NCBI GenBank assembly: GCA_009746045.1
Contig: RPFO01000241.1
Coordinates: 27,374 to 91,373 of the forward strand
DNA length: 64,000 nucleotides
Reading direction: 5' to 3'
Origin: Mesostigma viride
Lineage: Eukaryota; Streptophyta; Mesostigmatophyceae; Mesostigmatales; Mesostigmataceae
Shown here: positions 1-11,772 of the stretch, in pieces
Layout of the letters: every line of letters starts with the position of its first letter
How positions within the stretch are numbered: the stretch's first letter is position 1
Notes under the pieces: model-generated
What the model was told of the DNA's origin: nothing
Databases searched by the model: none
Seen by the model: only the letters and a program-made list of their open reading frames with translations
Program-made: the position numbers and the translations under genes

Positions 1-2456
1 GGCATGCATAAATACCTAGGGGGGTGCTGGCATGCATAAATACCTAGGGGGGGTGCTGGCATGCATAAATACCTAGGGGGGGTGCTGGCATGCATAAATA
101 CCTAGGGGGGGGCTGGCATGCATAAATACCTAGGGGGGGTGCTGGCATGCATAAATACCTAGGGGGGGTGCTGGCATGCATAAATACCTAGGGGGGGTGC
201 TGGCATGCATAAATACCTAGGGGGGGTGCTGGCATGCATAAATACCTAGGGGGGGTGCTGGCATGCATAAATACCTAGGGGGGGGGCTGGCATGCATAAA
301 TACCTAGGGGGGTGCTGGCATGCATAAATACCTAGGGGGGGTGCTGGCATGCATAAATACCTAGGGGGGGTGCTGGCATGCATAAATACCTAGGGGGGGT
401 GCTGGCATGCATAAATACCTAGGGGGGTGCTGGCATGCATAAATACCTAGGGGGGGTGCTGGCATGCATAAATACCTAGGGGGGGTGCTGGCATGCATAA
501 ATACCTAGGGGGGGTGCTGGCATGCATAAATACCTGGGGGGGTGCTGGCATGCATAAATACGTCGGGGGGGTGCTGGCATGCATAAATACCTAGGGGGGG
601 GCTGGCATGCATAAATACCTAGGGGGGTGCTGGCATGCATAAATACCTAGGGGGGGGGCTGGCATGCATAAATACCTAGGGGGGTGCTGGCATGCATAAA
701 TACCTAGGGGGGGTGCTGGCATGCATAAATACCTAGGGGGGGTGCTGGCATGCATAAATACCTAGGGGGGGTGCTGGCATGCATAAATACCTAGGGGGGG
801 TGCTGGCATGCATAAATACCTAGGGGGGGTGCTGGCATGCATAAATACCTAGGGGGGGTGCTGGCATGCATAAATACCTAGGGGGGGTGCTGGCATGCAT
901 AAATACCTAGAGGGGGTGCTGGCATGCATAAATACCTAGGGGGGGGCTGGCATGCATAAATACCTAGGGGGGGTGCTGGCATGCATAAATACAGGGGGGT
1001 GCTGGCATGCATAAATACCTAGGGGGGGTGCTGGCATGCATAAATACCTAGGGGGGGTGCTGGCATGCATAAATACCTAGGGGGGTGCTGGCATGCATAA
1101 ATACGTCGGGGGGGTGCTGGCATGCATAAATACCTAGGGGGGGCTGGCATGCATAAATACCTAGGGGGGGTGCTGGCATGCATAAATACGTGGGGGGGTG
1201 CTGGCATGCATAAATACCTAGGGGGGTGCTGGCATGCATAAATACCTAGGGGGGGTGCTGGCATGCATAAATACCTAGGGGGGGTGCTGGCATGCATAAA
1301 TACCTAGGGGGGGTGCTGGCATGCATAAATACCTAGGGGGTGCTGGCATGCATAAATACCGAGGGGGGGTGCTGGCATGCATAAATACCTAGGGGGGGTG
1401 CTGGCATGCATAAATACAGGGGGGGTGCTGGCATGCATAAATACCTAGGGGGGGTGCTGGCATGCATAAATACCGAGGGGGGGTGCTGGCATGCATAAAT
1501 ACCGAGGGGGGTGCTGGCATGCATAAATACCTAGGGGGGGTGCTGGCATGCATAAATACCTAGGGGGGGTGCTGGCATGCATAAATACCTAGGGGGGTGC
1601 TGGCATGCATAAATACCTAGGGGGGTGCTGGCATGCATAAATACCTAGGGGGGGTGCTGGCATGCATAAATACCTAGGGGGGGTGCTGGCATGCATAAAT
1701 ACCTAGGGGGGGTGCTGGCATGCATAAATACCTAGGGGGGGTGCTGGCAAGCATAAATACGTCGGGGGGGTGCTGGCATGCATAAATACCTGGGGGGGGC
1801 TGGCATGCATAAATACCTAGGGGGGTGCTGGCATGCATAAATACCTAGGGGGGGTGCTGGCATGCATAAATACCTAGGGGGGGTGCTGGCATGCATAAAT
1901 ACCTAGGGGGGGTGCTGGCATGCATAAATACCTAGGGGGGGTGCTGGCATGCATAAATACCTAGGGGGGGGCTGGCATGCATAAATACCTAGGGGGGTGC
2001 TGGCATGCATAAATACCTAGGGGGGGTGCTGGCATGCATAAATACCTAGGGGGGTGCTGGCATGCATAAATACCTAGGGGGGGTGCTGGCATGCATAAAT
2101 ACCTAGAGGGGGTGCTGGCATGCATAAATACCGAGGGGGGGTGCTGGCATGCATAAATACCTAGGGGGGGTGCTGGCATGCATAAATACATGTGGGGGGT
2201 GCTGGCATGCATAAATACCTAGGGGGGGTGCTGGCATGCATAAATACCTAGGGGGGGTGCTGGCATGCATAAATACCTAGGGGGGGTGCTGGCATGCATA
2301 AATACGTCGGGTGGGGTGCTGGCATGCATAAATACCTAGAAGGGGGGCTGGCATGCATAAATACCTAGGGGGGTGCTGGCAAGCATAAATACGTCGGGGG
2401 GGTGCTGGCATGCATAAATACCTAGGGGGGGTGCTGGCATGCATAAATACCTAGGG

Positions 2457-2660
2457 GTTCAGCTGCCATTCGTACCTTTTTTTCTGTTTTTATTTTTTAA
2501 TGGGGGCCGGCCTGGGGCAGCGGCGGCGGGTGGACGAAAACTGATAGCGTTCCCGTTTGTGCATCCCGTGACCACCGGCCACCAAACGGAGGCACGACAC
2601 CAAGGCAGATCAAGCACCAAAGGAAGCAGCAAGGACGTTGACGTTATTAACCAAGAATGG
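2457..2660. repeat. Embedded ~200-bp block, copy 1 (long form)
   Basis: Non-satellite segment inside the 29-bp array, from GTTCAGCTGCCATTCGTACC to AACCAAGAATGG. It has a T-rich stretch, a GGCAGCGGCGGCGGGTGG stretch and a CGTGACCACCGGCCACC stretch. It recurs at 3643, 4542, 5625 and 6488 and, diverged, near 7683. This copy is of the longer (204-bp) form. Confidence 0.93.
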
Positions 2661-3642
2661 GGGTGCTGGCATGCATAAATACCTAGGGGGGGTGCTGGCA
2701 TGCCTAAATACATGTGGGGGTGCTGGCATGCATAAATACCTAGGGGGGTGCTGGCATGCATAAATACCTAGGGGGGTGCTGGCATGCATAAATACGTCGG
2801 GTGGGGTGCTGGCATGCATAAATACCTAGGGGGGGTGCTGGCATGCATAAATACCTAGAAGGGGGGGCTGGCATGCATAAATACCTAGGGGGGGTGCTGG
2901 CATGCATAAATACCTAGGGGGGGTGCTGGCATGCATAAATACCTAGGGGGGGGTGCTGGCATGCATAAATACCTAGGGGGGTGCTGGCATGCATAAATAC
3001 CTAGGGGGGGTGCTGGCATGCATAAATACCTAGGGGGGGTGCTGGCATGCATAAATACCTAGAGGGGGTGCTGGCATGCATAAATACCGAGGGGGGGTGC
3101 TGGCATGCATAAATACCTAGGGGGGGTGCTGGCATGCATAAATACCTAGGGGGGGTGCTGGCATGCATAAATACCGAGGGGGGGTGCTGGCAAGCATAAA
3201 TACCTAGGGGGGGTGCTGGCATGCATAAATACCTAGGGGGGGTGCTGGCATGCATAAATACCTAGGGGGGGTGCTGGCATGCATAAATACCTAGGGGGGG
3301 TGCTGGCATGCATAAATACCTAGAGGGGGTGCTGGCATGAATAAATACCGAGGGGGGGTGCTGGCATGCATAAATACCGAGGGGGGTGCTGGCATGCATA
3401 AATACCGAGGGGGGATGCTGGCATGCATAAATACCTAGGGGGGGTGCTGGCATGCATAAATACCTAGGGGGGGTGCTGGCATGCATAAATACCTAGGGGG
3501 GTGCTGGCATGCATAAATACCTAGGGGGGTGCTGGCAAGCATAAATACGTCGGGTGGGGTGCTGGCATGCATAAATACCTAGGGGGGTGCTGGCATGCAT
3601 AAATACCTAGGGGGGGGTGCTGGCATGCATAAATACCTAGGG

Positions 3643-3846
3643 GTTCAGCTGCCATTCGTACCTTTTTTTCTGTTTTTATTTTTTAATGGGGGCCGGCCTG
3701 GGGCAGCGGCGGCGGGTGGACGAAAACTGATAGCGTTCCCGTTTGTGCATCCCGTGACCACCGGCCACCAAACGGAGGCACGACACCAAGGCAGATCAAG
3801 CACCAAAGGAAGCAGCAAGGACGTTGACGTTATTAACCAAGAATGG
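3643..3846. repeat. Embedded ~200-bp block, copy 2 (long form)
   Basis: Same block as at 2457, also in the 204-bp form with GTTTTTATTTTTTAATGGGG before the GGCCTGGGGC segment. It seems identical to copy 1 by eye, which suggests that satellite and block were amplified together as a ~1.2-kb unit. Confidence 0.93.
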
Positions 3847-4541
3847 GGGTGCTGGCATGCATAAATACCTAGGGGGGGTGCTGGCATGCATAAATACATG
3901 TGGGGGGTGCTGGCATGCATAAATACCTAGGGGGGGTGCTGGCATGCATAAATACCTAGGGGGGTGCTGGCATGCATAAATACGTCGGGTGGGGTGCTGG
4001 CATGCATAATACCTAGGGGGGTGCTGGCATGCATAAATACCTAGGGGGGGTGCTGGCATGCATAAATACCGAGGGGGGGGGCTGGCATGCATAAATACCT
4101 AGGGGGGGGGCTGGCATGCATAAATACGTCGGGGGGGTCGCTGGCATGCATAAATACCTAGGGGGGTGCTGGCATGCATAAATACCTAGGGGGGTGCTGG
4201 CATGCATAAATACCTAGGGGGGGGGCTGGCATGCATAAATACCTAGGGGGGGTGCTGGCATGCATAAATACCTAGGGGGGTGCTGGCATGCATAAATACC
4301 TAGGGGGGGGGCTGGCATGCATAAATACCGAGGGGGGGTGCTGGCATGCATAAATACCTAGGGGGGGTGCTGGCATGCATAAATACCTAGGGGGGGTGCA
4401 GGCATGCATAAATACCGAGGGGGGGTGCTGGCATGCATAAATACCTAGGGGGGTGCTGGCATGCATAAATACCTAGGGGGGGTGCTGGCATGCATAAATA
4501 CCTAGGGGGGGTGCTGGCATGCATAAATACCTAGGGGGGGG

Positions 4542-4734
4542 GCTGCCATTCGTACCTTTTTTTCTTTTTTTATTTTTAAGCCGGCCTGGGGCAGCGGCGG
4601 CGGGTGGACGAAAACTGATAGCGTTCCCGTTTGTGCATCCCGTGACCACCGGCCACCAAACGGAGGCACGACACCAAGGCAGATCAAGCACCAAAGGAAG
4701 CAGCAAGGACGTTGACGTTATTAACCAAGAATGG
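4542..4734. repeat. Embedded ~200-bp block, copy 3 (short form)
   Basis: Same block, but about 11 bp shorter between the T-run and GCCGGCCTGGGG. Copies 3, 4 and 5 share this shorter form, so there are two subfamilies in order along the array (long: 2457, 3643; short: 4542, 5625, 6488). Confidence 0.93.
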
Positions 4735-5624
4735 GGGTGCTGGCATGCATAAATACCTAGGGGGGGTGCTGGCATGCATAAATACATGTGGGGGGTGCTG
4801 GCATGCATAAATACCTAGGGGGGTGCTGGCATGCATAAATACCTAGGGGGGTGCTGGCATGCATAAATACCTAGGGGGGTGCTGGCATGCATAAATACCT
4901 AGGGGGGGGGCTGGCATGCATAAATACCTAGGGGGGGGCTGGCATGCATAAATACCTAGGGGGGGTGCTGGCATGCATAAATACCGAGGGGGGTGCTGGC
5001 ATGCATAAATACCTAGGGGGGGGGCTGGCATGCATAAATACGTCGGGGGGTCGCTGGCATGCATAAATACCTAGGGGGGTGCTGGCATGCATAAATACCT
5101 AGGGGGGTGCTGGCATGCATAAATACCTAGGGGGGGGGCTGGCATGCATAAATACCTAGGGGGGGTGCTGGCATGCATAAATACCTAGGGGGGTGCTGGC
5201 ATGCATAAATACCTAGGGGGGGGCTGGCATGCATAAATACCGAGGGGGGGTGCTGGCATGCATAAATACCGAGGGGGGGTGCTGGCATGCATAAATACCT
5301 AGGGGGGGTGCAGGCATGCATAAATACCGAGGGGGGGTGCTGGCATGCATAAATACCTAGGGGGGTGCTGGCATGCATAAATACCTAGGGGGGGGGCTGG
5401 CATGCATAAATACCTAGGGGGGGGCTGGCATGCATAAATACCTAGGGGGGGTGCTGGCATGCATAAATACCTAGGGGGGTGCTGGCATGCATAAATACCT
5501 AGGGGGGGGGCTGGCATGCATAAATACGTCGGGGGGTCGCTGGCATGCATAAATACCTAGGGGGGTGCTGGCATGCATAAATACCTAGGGGGGGTGCTGG
5601 CATGCATAAATACCTAGGGGGGGG

Positions 5625-5817
5625 GCTGCCATTCGTACCTTTTTTTCTTTTTTTATTTTTAAGCCGGCCTGGGGCAGCGGCGGCGGGTGGACGAAAACTG
5701 ATAGCATTCCCGTTCGTGCATCCCGTGACCACCGGCCACCAAACGGAGGCACGACACCAAGGCAGATCAAGCACCAAAGGAAGCAGCAAGGACGTTGACG
5801 TTATTAACCAAGAATGG
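5625..5817. repeat. Embedded ~200-bp block, copy 4 (short form)
   Basis: Short-form block with point differences from copy 3 (GATAGCATTCCCGTTCGTGC here against GATAGCGTTCCCGTTTGTGC). Confidence 0.92.
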
Positions 5818-6487
5818 GGGTGCTGGCATGCATCAATACCTAGGGGGGGTGCTGGCATGCATAAATACATGTGGGGGGTGCTGGCATGCATAAATACCTA
5901 GGGGGGGGGCTGGCATGCATAAATACGTCGGGGGGGTCGCTGGCATGCATAAATACGTCGGGTGGGGTGCTGGCATGCATAAATACCTAGGGGGGGTGCT
6001 GGCATGCATAAATACCTAGGGGGGGTGCTGGCATGCATAAATACCGAGGGGGGGGGCTGGCATGCATAAATACCTAGGGGGGGTGCTGGCATGCATAAAT
6101 ACCTAGGGGGGGGGCTGGCATGCATAAATACGTCGGGGGGTCGCTGGCATGCATAAATACGTCGGGTGGGGTGCTGGCATGCATAAATACCTAGGGGGGT
6201 GCTGGCATGCATAAATACCTAGGGGGGGGCTGGCATGCATAAATACCTAGGGGGGGTGCTGGCATGCATAAATACCTAGGGGGGTGCTGGCATGCATAAA
6301 TACCTAGGGGGGGGGCTGGCATGCATAAATACCGAGGGGGGGTGCTGGCATGCATAAATACCTAGGGGGGGTGCAGGCATGCATAAATACCGAGGGGGGG
6401 TGCTGGCATGCATAAATACCTAGGGGGGTGCTGGCATGCATAAATACCTAGGGGGGGTGCTGGCATGCATAAATACCTAGGGGGGGG

Positions 6488-6680
6488 GCTGCCATTCGTA
6501 CCTTTTTTTCTTTTTTTATTTTTAAGCCGGCCTGGGGCAGCGGCGGCGGGTGGAGGAAAACTGATAGCGTTCCCGTTTGTGCATCCCGTGACCACCGGCC
6601 ACCAAACGGAGGCACGACACCAAGGCGGATCAAGCACCAAAGGAAGCAGCAAGGACGTTGACGTTATTAACCAAGAATGG
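6488..6680. repeat. Embedded ~200-bp block, copy 5 (short form)
   Basis: Short-form block with private changes (GGTGGAGGAAAACTG; CAAGGCGGATCAAG). It is the last intact copy before the array becomes irregular near 7200. Confidence 0.92.
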
Positions 6681-7241
6681 GGGTGCTGGCATGCATAAAT
6701 ACGTCGGGTGGGGTGCTGGCATGCATAAATACCTAGGGGGGGTCGCTGGCATGCATTAATACGTCGGGTGGGGTGCTGGCATGCATAAATACCGAGGGGG
6801 GGTGCTGGCATGCATAAATACATGTGGGGGGTGCTGGCATGCATAAATACCGAGGGGGGGTGCTGGCATGGATTAATACGTCGGGGGGGTGCTGGCATGC
6901 ATAAATACCGAGGGGGGGTGCTGGCATGCATAAATACATGTGGGGGGTGCTCGCATGCATAAATACCGAGGGGGGGTGCTGGCATGCATAAATACCTAGG
7001 GGGGGTGCTGGCATGCATAAATACCGAGGGGGGGTGCTGGCATGCATAAATACCGAGGGGGGGTGCTGGCATGCATAAATACCGAGGGGGGGTGCTGGCA
7101 TGCATAAATACCTAGGGGGGGTGCTGGCATGCATAAATACCTAGGGTGGGGTGCTGGCATGCATAAATACCGAGGGGGGGTGCTGGCATGCATAAATACC
7201 TAGGGGGGGTGCTGGCATGCATGAAAAAAGGTGGTGGGGTG

Positions 7242-7390
7242 CTGGCATGCATAAATACATGTGGTGTGGTGCCGCCATGCATAAATACATGTGCCAGCAA
7301 ACCTGAGCTGCAAGGGAGCGAGAAAACCAAGAAAAAAAGCACGCAACACACCACGCGTCGTACCTTTTTATAGATGTTTCTTTTTTTTTA
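7242..7390. repeat. 149-bp direct repeat, copy A
   Basis: Begins with two degenerate satellite units (CATGCATAAATACATGTG), then GCCAGCAAACCTGAGCTGC and an A-rich stretch, and ends at GATGTTTC plus nine Ts. Copy B lies at 7570-7718 with one noticed difference (GCCGCCATGC against GCCGGCATGC). Each copy is followed by a GC-rich segment related to the 200-bp blocks. Confidence 0.9.
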
Positions 7391-7569
7391 TGGGGCCGGC
7401 CGGGGGCGGCGGTGCCGGCAAAAATGAAGCTAGTGACACCGCGCAGATGACGCCGTGAACATGTCGCGTTGTACCGTAGAAGATACGAACAAAAAACAAA
7501 ACACGAAAAAAGAGAGGCGGACCGCATATGACAGGGACGAAAAAAAGTCAGACACACAGCCTGTGTTAT

Positions 7570-7718
7570 CTGGCATGCATAAATACATGTGGTGTGGTGC
7601 CGGCATGCATAAATACATGTGCCAGCAAACCTGAGCTGCAAGGGAGCGAGAAAACCAAGAAAAAAAGCACGCAACACACCACGCGTCGTACCTTTTTATA
7701 GATGTTTCTTTTTTTTTA
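7570..7718. repeat. 149-bp direct repeat, copy B
   Basis: Second copy of the repeat at 7242. The 179 bp between them (7391-7569) includes GGGGCCGGCCGGGGGCGGCGG and lacks satellite units. Confidence 0.9.
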
Positions 7719-7872
7719 TCCTTGTCCTTCGGGGCAGCGGCGGCGGGTGGAAGAAAACTGATAGCGTTGTTGTGCATCCCGTGACCACCGGCCACCAAAC
7801 GGAGGCACGACACCAAGGCAGATCAAGCACCAAAGGAAGCAGCAAAACATCAACGTTAGTAACCAAGAATGG
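7719..7872. repeat. Diverged sixth copy of the ~200-bp block
   Basis: Carries GGGGCAGCGGCGGCGGGTGG, CCCGTGACCACCGGCCACC and a GGAAGCAGCAAAACATCAAC version of the block's 3' part, ending AACCAAGAATGG. It is joined to non-satellite DNA on the right, so it may be the source from which the array captured the block, or its remnant. Confidence 0.8.
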
Positions 7873-8450
7873 GAGCCGGGGGAAAGATCATACGGCGCTG
7901 CCATGGCAAGAAAACCCAGCAACCCAGCAACGCAGCTATGGCGCAACCCAGAAACGAAAACATTTGCGACAGCCTGCTTCAATAATGCTTGGATTCACAC
8001 AAATGAACAAGTGGGGCTTACCAATCCAATCGATGGTCTCGGCTTGCTCGCAAATCCCTGCAACCAAACGAGAACCGACAAAAACACTCACACTCCCCCG
8101 TCAGCGACCGGCACCACGACACCAAAAAAGCGACGAAATTATCTGTCTCACACTCCCCCGTCATCGAGCTGCTTGTGGACAACTATCTGTCAAAAGCATC
8201 CATGTACATACACCGCCATTGCTCACCTCTTTTCACACTCTTCGGCTGCACACAATGGCGTTGCTCAGTCGAATATGGCTGTCGGGTTGCTAATATCGTT
8301 GTCACTTTCGGCCGATGTCGCGAATACCCGCCGTTGATGCTCGGGTGCAAGGTGCATCCACGGTGTCGGTCTTCCAGGAGGGCTGGAAAGCGCCAACGCA
8401 GCACCTGCAATTCAAATTCCCTGGTGCTGGTATGCCGACGCGCAAATGGA
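7873..8450. other. Non-coding stretch, no gene recognised
   Basis: No reading frame here looks like a known protein. A 16-bp direct repeat, TCACACTCCCCCGTCA, occurs at 8088 and 8148. Confidence 0.5.
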
Positions 8451-8453
8451 ATG

Positions 8454-8535
8454 GCGCGGCGCCTAAAAGACGCCGCGCGCGGTAAAAAAATTTACGCGCC
8501 AAACGATATGGCGCGGCGCCGGGACGGCGCCGCGC
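8454..8535. repeat. Tandem GC-rich hairpins (GCGCGGCG/CGCCGCGC)
   Basis: Two adjacent inverted repeats. The first pairs GCGCGGCG near 8454 with CGCCGCGC near 8471. The second (8511-8535) pairs GCGCGGCGCC with GGCGCCGCGC around a 5-nt loop. A third palindrome, GCGCCATATATGGCGC, lies at 8599-8614, with further GCGCC motifs to about 8665. Confidence 0.85.
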
Positions 8536-8698
8536 TGAAAAATACTTGCAGTCGCAACTGTGACGTGGCGCTGCAGACCACACGGTAGGGAATTCGCAGC
8601 GCCATATATGGCGCCACGCCGACTCCTGACGCCGTGTGGCGCCACATGGACGCGGCGCTGCACACAGCTCGAGCCCATTTTTTCACATTCCTGCTACC

Positions 8699-8770
8699 TG
8701 ATTGGACGCCTGGCGGAGGAAGCTTTTCACGGCGCGACGCCGAGGGGCTTCAAAAACGTATATAAGCAGG
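8699..8770 (+). promoter_or_regulatory. Possible promoter: CCAAT-type and TATA-type motifs
   Basis: GATTGG (reverse of CCAAT) near 8700 is followed about 55 bp later by GTATATAAGC near 8758. The spacing suits a eukaryotic core promoter. The only structure downstream is the Pol III-like motif and T-run at 8872-8938. The short frame beginning ATGAACGAGCGC at about 8790 is not recognised. Confidence 0.25.
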
Positions 8771-8871
8771 CAAAATTTCTCCGAAATTTAATGAACGAGC
8801 GCGACGCGGAGACCATGCTAGTGTGCGGAACTGGTGAACCACACCGGTACGGGACAGATTCTTGGCTGATC

Positions 8872-8938
8872 CTCGTAGTACCTCGTGAACACGTCTAGTA
8901 GGCCCGGGTTCAACTCCCGTCGTAACATTTTTTTTTGG
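8872..8938 (+). ncRNA. tRNA-like / Pol III B-box motif followed by a T-run
   Basis: GGGTTCAACTCCC near 8908 fits the tRNA T-arm/B-box (GGTTCRANNCC) with a short stem and 7-nt loop, and is followed by CGTCGTAACA and a run of about nine Ts, like a Pol III terminator. TGGCTGATCCTCG about 35 bp upstream is a weak A-box candidate. No matching 5' acceptor strand was found, so this is not called a functional tRNA; a SINE head or tRNA relic is more likely. Confidence 0.3.
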
Positions 8939-9375
8939 GTTGGTGTGGCAAGCCTATAAAGCAATCCGCAAACCACTACACGGCTGGTAAGATTTAATAT
9001 AATTAGCAACCTAATAGCTATATCAAAAATGTTTATGGGCATGGAAATTTTTAATATGTTGATATTAGACTGCAATGAAACGAATATGCAACCTGCCCCC
9101 CTATGTTTAATACAATTATTATTATTATTTGTGGCATGAATATAATAATTGTGTGAAATACAATGCTATGTGCAATATATTGCTGGTATGCCATGCAATT
9201 GTAACCAACAGGTGCAAGACCAAAAGGCGTCTTCAGGGCCCACCTGCTGCGAACAAGAGCTATGGCGGCAAGAGGTGCGTGCAGGGTTACGGATTTACGG
9301 GGTTGTTGACCACCAAATTTGTTGTTACGTGTGTTATGGAAACATTTCAGTCGAATTTCTGGGTTCCAACGGTCG
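8939..9375. other. AT-rich non-coding stretch
   Basis: Nothing convincing is seen, only small AT-rich runs (TTATTATTATTATTTG near 9115). Its right end, CCAACGGTCGTTAA at 9366, resembles the CCAACGGCCGTTGG palindrome found downstream and merges into the TTAA-flanked element. Confidence 0.4.
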
Positions 9376-11102
9376 TTAACTCGTCGTCTGTCCCAACTCA
9401 GTCCTCAAAAGAGGACTGAGTTGACCTTTTTCAACCGCGTGTAGCGACTAGGTGGGGGGTCCATCCCAATTGTTTTGATGTGGATCGAGGGTGTATTTGA
9501 TGTCATTTTGCTGGAAAAAATACTGCGTTAGTGAAAATTTGACCCAAACACCTGGAAATTACTCGGACATATGACACCCTCGGCGAATTTGCATTTTTCG
9601 GGATAAGAGCGAGTGGGGAAAATTTAATCAAATCATGGTGCACGTTAGAAAAATATAGGCATGTAAACAATATAGTTCTTGAAACGTGGCAAAAAACTGG
9701 GCTCAATTTGGCCACTGCCACTGCCTGAAACAATGAAAAAACTCTCAGTCCTCAGGAGAGGAATGGGGCTTTTGCTAACTTTGCTAGCATGTAAGTGCGG
9801 TCATACTACACACCACCGTGGCCACCAACCATCCCAATCACCTCATTTCCCTTCAAGCGTAACAGGACAACACACTTGCATCATCATACTGCAGTTGTAT
9901 CATACCTTATCATGTAGTGAGAGCCTATGCATGCACGTAGGGAATGGGCTTGGATACCTACCAACAAAGGGTTATGTTATAAGTGTCAACCACCAATATA
10001 ATGGGTAGGTTAGCATCTTTCCATTGTTTCTAACAACAATAGATATGGCTATAACTGTTTTGCCTTGCCATGATGTGGCCAACATAGTTGCTGGCACATG
10101 ATGGCAGTGGTTTGTCACCAAGACTTTTCACTCACCCGTATAAGCTTGAAAGCACCCTTGACGCAGCCCGTGGCCACACAATCATGCAGTATGAACGTAG
10201 AAAAAGAATAACTAACATCTATGAAGGTGTTTAAACCTGCACAGCTCCTAAAACCCTGCACAACTACACTGGGTTAAGGCAAATGCCTGCTAACATCATC
10301 TGAAAAGGGGGTTTTAGAGAGGGGCAGGCAACGGTCAAGAAAGAGCATCAAGACTTGAACCTGACAACGCCTGGCAAGCTTAAACTTATGTAAGAACATC
10401 AAGAAACGAAGAGGCAACGATAATCCGACTTTACCTGGCACGGCTGGCGTTACCTTGGCCCAGGCGGTGCCCGCAAAAGTGGCACTTTGCGGCACATAGA
10501 CCATGACGTGACAGAGTGGTCGAAATCATCAAATCTATACTGTCACTCAATTTATTCTAATACAATACATGTTAAAATGTAGAAACAAACCTATCAGCCA
10601 TTGAAATTGCGCCGGAAAGCAAGCGCAGTCATCAATTCCGTCGACCTGCCTTATCGCAGTTTTTTCCAGCAAGAACAGTGCCGACACCGGGTAAATCGCA
10701 TCCCCGCGAGCTAAAAATTAGGATTTATCATCTACAGGTCATATAAAATCTATTTCCTGAGTTTGGACAGCTAAATCGTCCGCAAACGTAAACTGCATGC
10801 ATGGGCGCGAGCCGCCATGGCTAGGTCGTGCATTTCCGGAACTTGGGTTTCACGTGGAAAAGTACCCTTACCACCTGTACTTTGACCGTACATTTAGCCG
10901 CTCATACCAAATCCAAAAAAATCCCAAAAATATGTCCAAGAAAGATCTTTTCACGTAGTATTTGAATAAATTTTGAGAGAATTTTTTTGTCGAACATTCT
11001 GACCGGGGCGAATTTTGTACAGAACCTCAAAACTCGGTCCTCAGGAGAGGACTGAGAAAAACTCAGTCCTCTCCAGAGGTAGTGGGACAGACGACGAGTT
11101 AA
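9376..11102. mobile_element. TTAA-flanked 1.7-kb inverted-repeat element, non-autonomous
   Basis: TTAACTCGTCGTCTGTCCCA at 9376-9395 is matched exactly, in reverse complement, at 11083-11102, so the ends are TTAA plus a 16-bp terminal inverted repeat. Subterminal hairpins built on ACTCAGTCCTC/GAGGACTGAGT lie just inside both ends (9397-9423; 11036-11075), with a partial copy near 9745. TTAA target duplication is typical of piggyBac, but the first TIR bases are not the usual CCC, so superfamily assignment is tentative. The interior has no convincing coding frame. Confidence 0.65.
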
Positions 11103-11193
11103 GGTTATAAAAAGTGCGTTGGGATTCGGAAATTCACATCCTGGCGTGTAAAAAATGCAGGTGTTGGCGAGTTTTCGGCCCGCTTTCAGGGGT

Positions 11194-11702
11194 CCAACGG
11201 CCGTTGGGTGTCTAAAATGCATGTGTTAGCGTGTTTCCGGCCCGCTTTCAGGGGCCCAACGGCCGTTGGACGTCGAAAATGCATGTGTTGGCGTGTTTTC
11301 GGCCCGCTTTCAGGGGTCCAACGGCCGTTGGGTGTCGAAAATGCATGTGTTGGCGTGTTTCAGGCCCACTTTCAGGGGTCCAACGGCCGTTGGGTGTAGA
11401 AAATGCATGTGTTGGCGTGTTTTCGGCCCGCTTTCAGGGGTCCAACGGCCGTTGGGTGTCGAAAATGCATGTGTTGGCGTGTTTCAGGCCCACTTTCAGG
11501 GGTCCAACGGCCGTTGGGTGTCGAAAATGCATGTGTTGGCGTGTTTTCGGCCCGCTTTCTGGGGTCCAACGGCCGTTGGGTGTCGAAAATGCATGTGTTG
11601 GCGTGTTTCAGGCCCACTTTCGGGGTCCAACGGCCGTTGGGTGTCGAAAATGCATGTGTTGGCGTGTTTCAGGCGTACTTTCAGGGGTCCAACGGCCGTT
11701 GG
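11194..11702. repeat. Nine-copy 62-bp tandem array around palindrome CCAACGGCCGTTGG
   Basis: The palindrome starts at 11194, 11256, 11318, 11380, 11442, 11504, 11566, 11627 and 11689: period 62, with one 61-bp unit. The rest of each unit reads GTGTCGAAAATGCATGTGTT and then GGCGTGTTTTCGGCCCGCTTTCAGGGGT, with small changes. Overlapping open frames in all phases come from the repeat. The same palindrome recurs in introns of the gene that follows. Confidence 0.95.
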
Positions 11703-11772
11703 GACCTACAAATTGGGTAATTGTTGGAAAGCAATAATTTGATAAAAAGTCAAAACTTCGTCTGGATTCTGT

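Larger units (their letters stand above)
1..7290. repeat. 29-bp minisatellite array (GCATGCATAAATACCTAGG core)
   Basis: Head-to-tail units of about 29 bp, each with the core GGCATGCATAAATACCTAG, then a G-run of 5-9 and TGCT. The core carries two 6-bp palindromes, GCATGC and CCTAGG. Variants after AAATAC (CCTAG, CCGAG, CGTCG, CATGTG) recur in blocks, so blocks of units have been copied together. The array runs off the left edge. Reverse-strand reading frames (HASTPPRYLCMPAPP-like) come from the stop-free unit and are not genes. Confidence 0.97.

Noticed and set aside
1-2456. CRISPR array
   Set aside because: Units of 29 bp have a CRISPR-like length but follow each other without unique spacers, and there are no cas genes; the context is eukaryotic.
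8872-8938. Functional tRNA gene
   Set aside because: The T-arm is good, but no 5' acceptor strand or anticodon arm of correct spacing was found.
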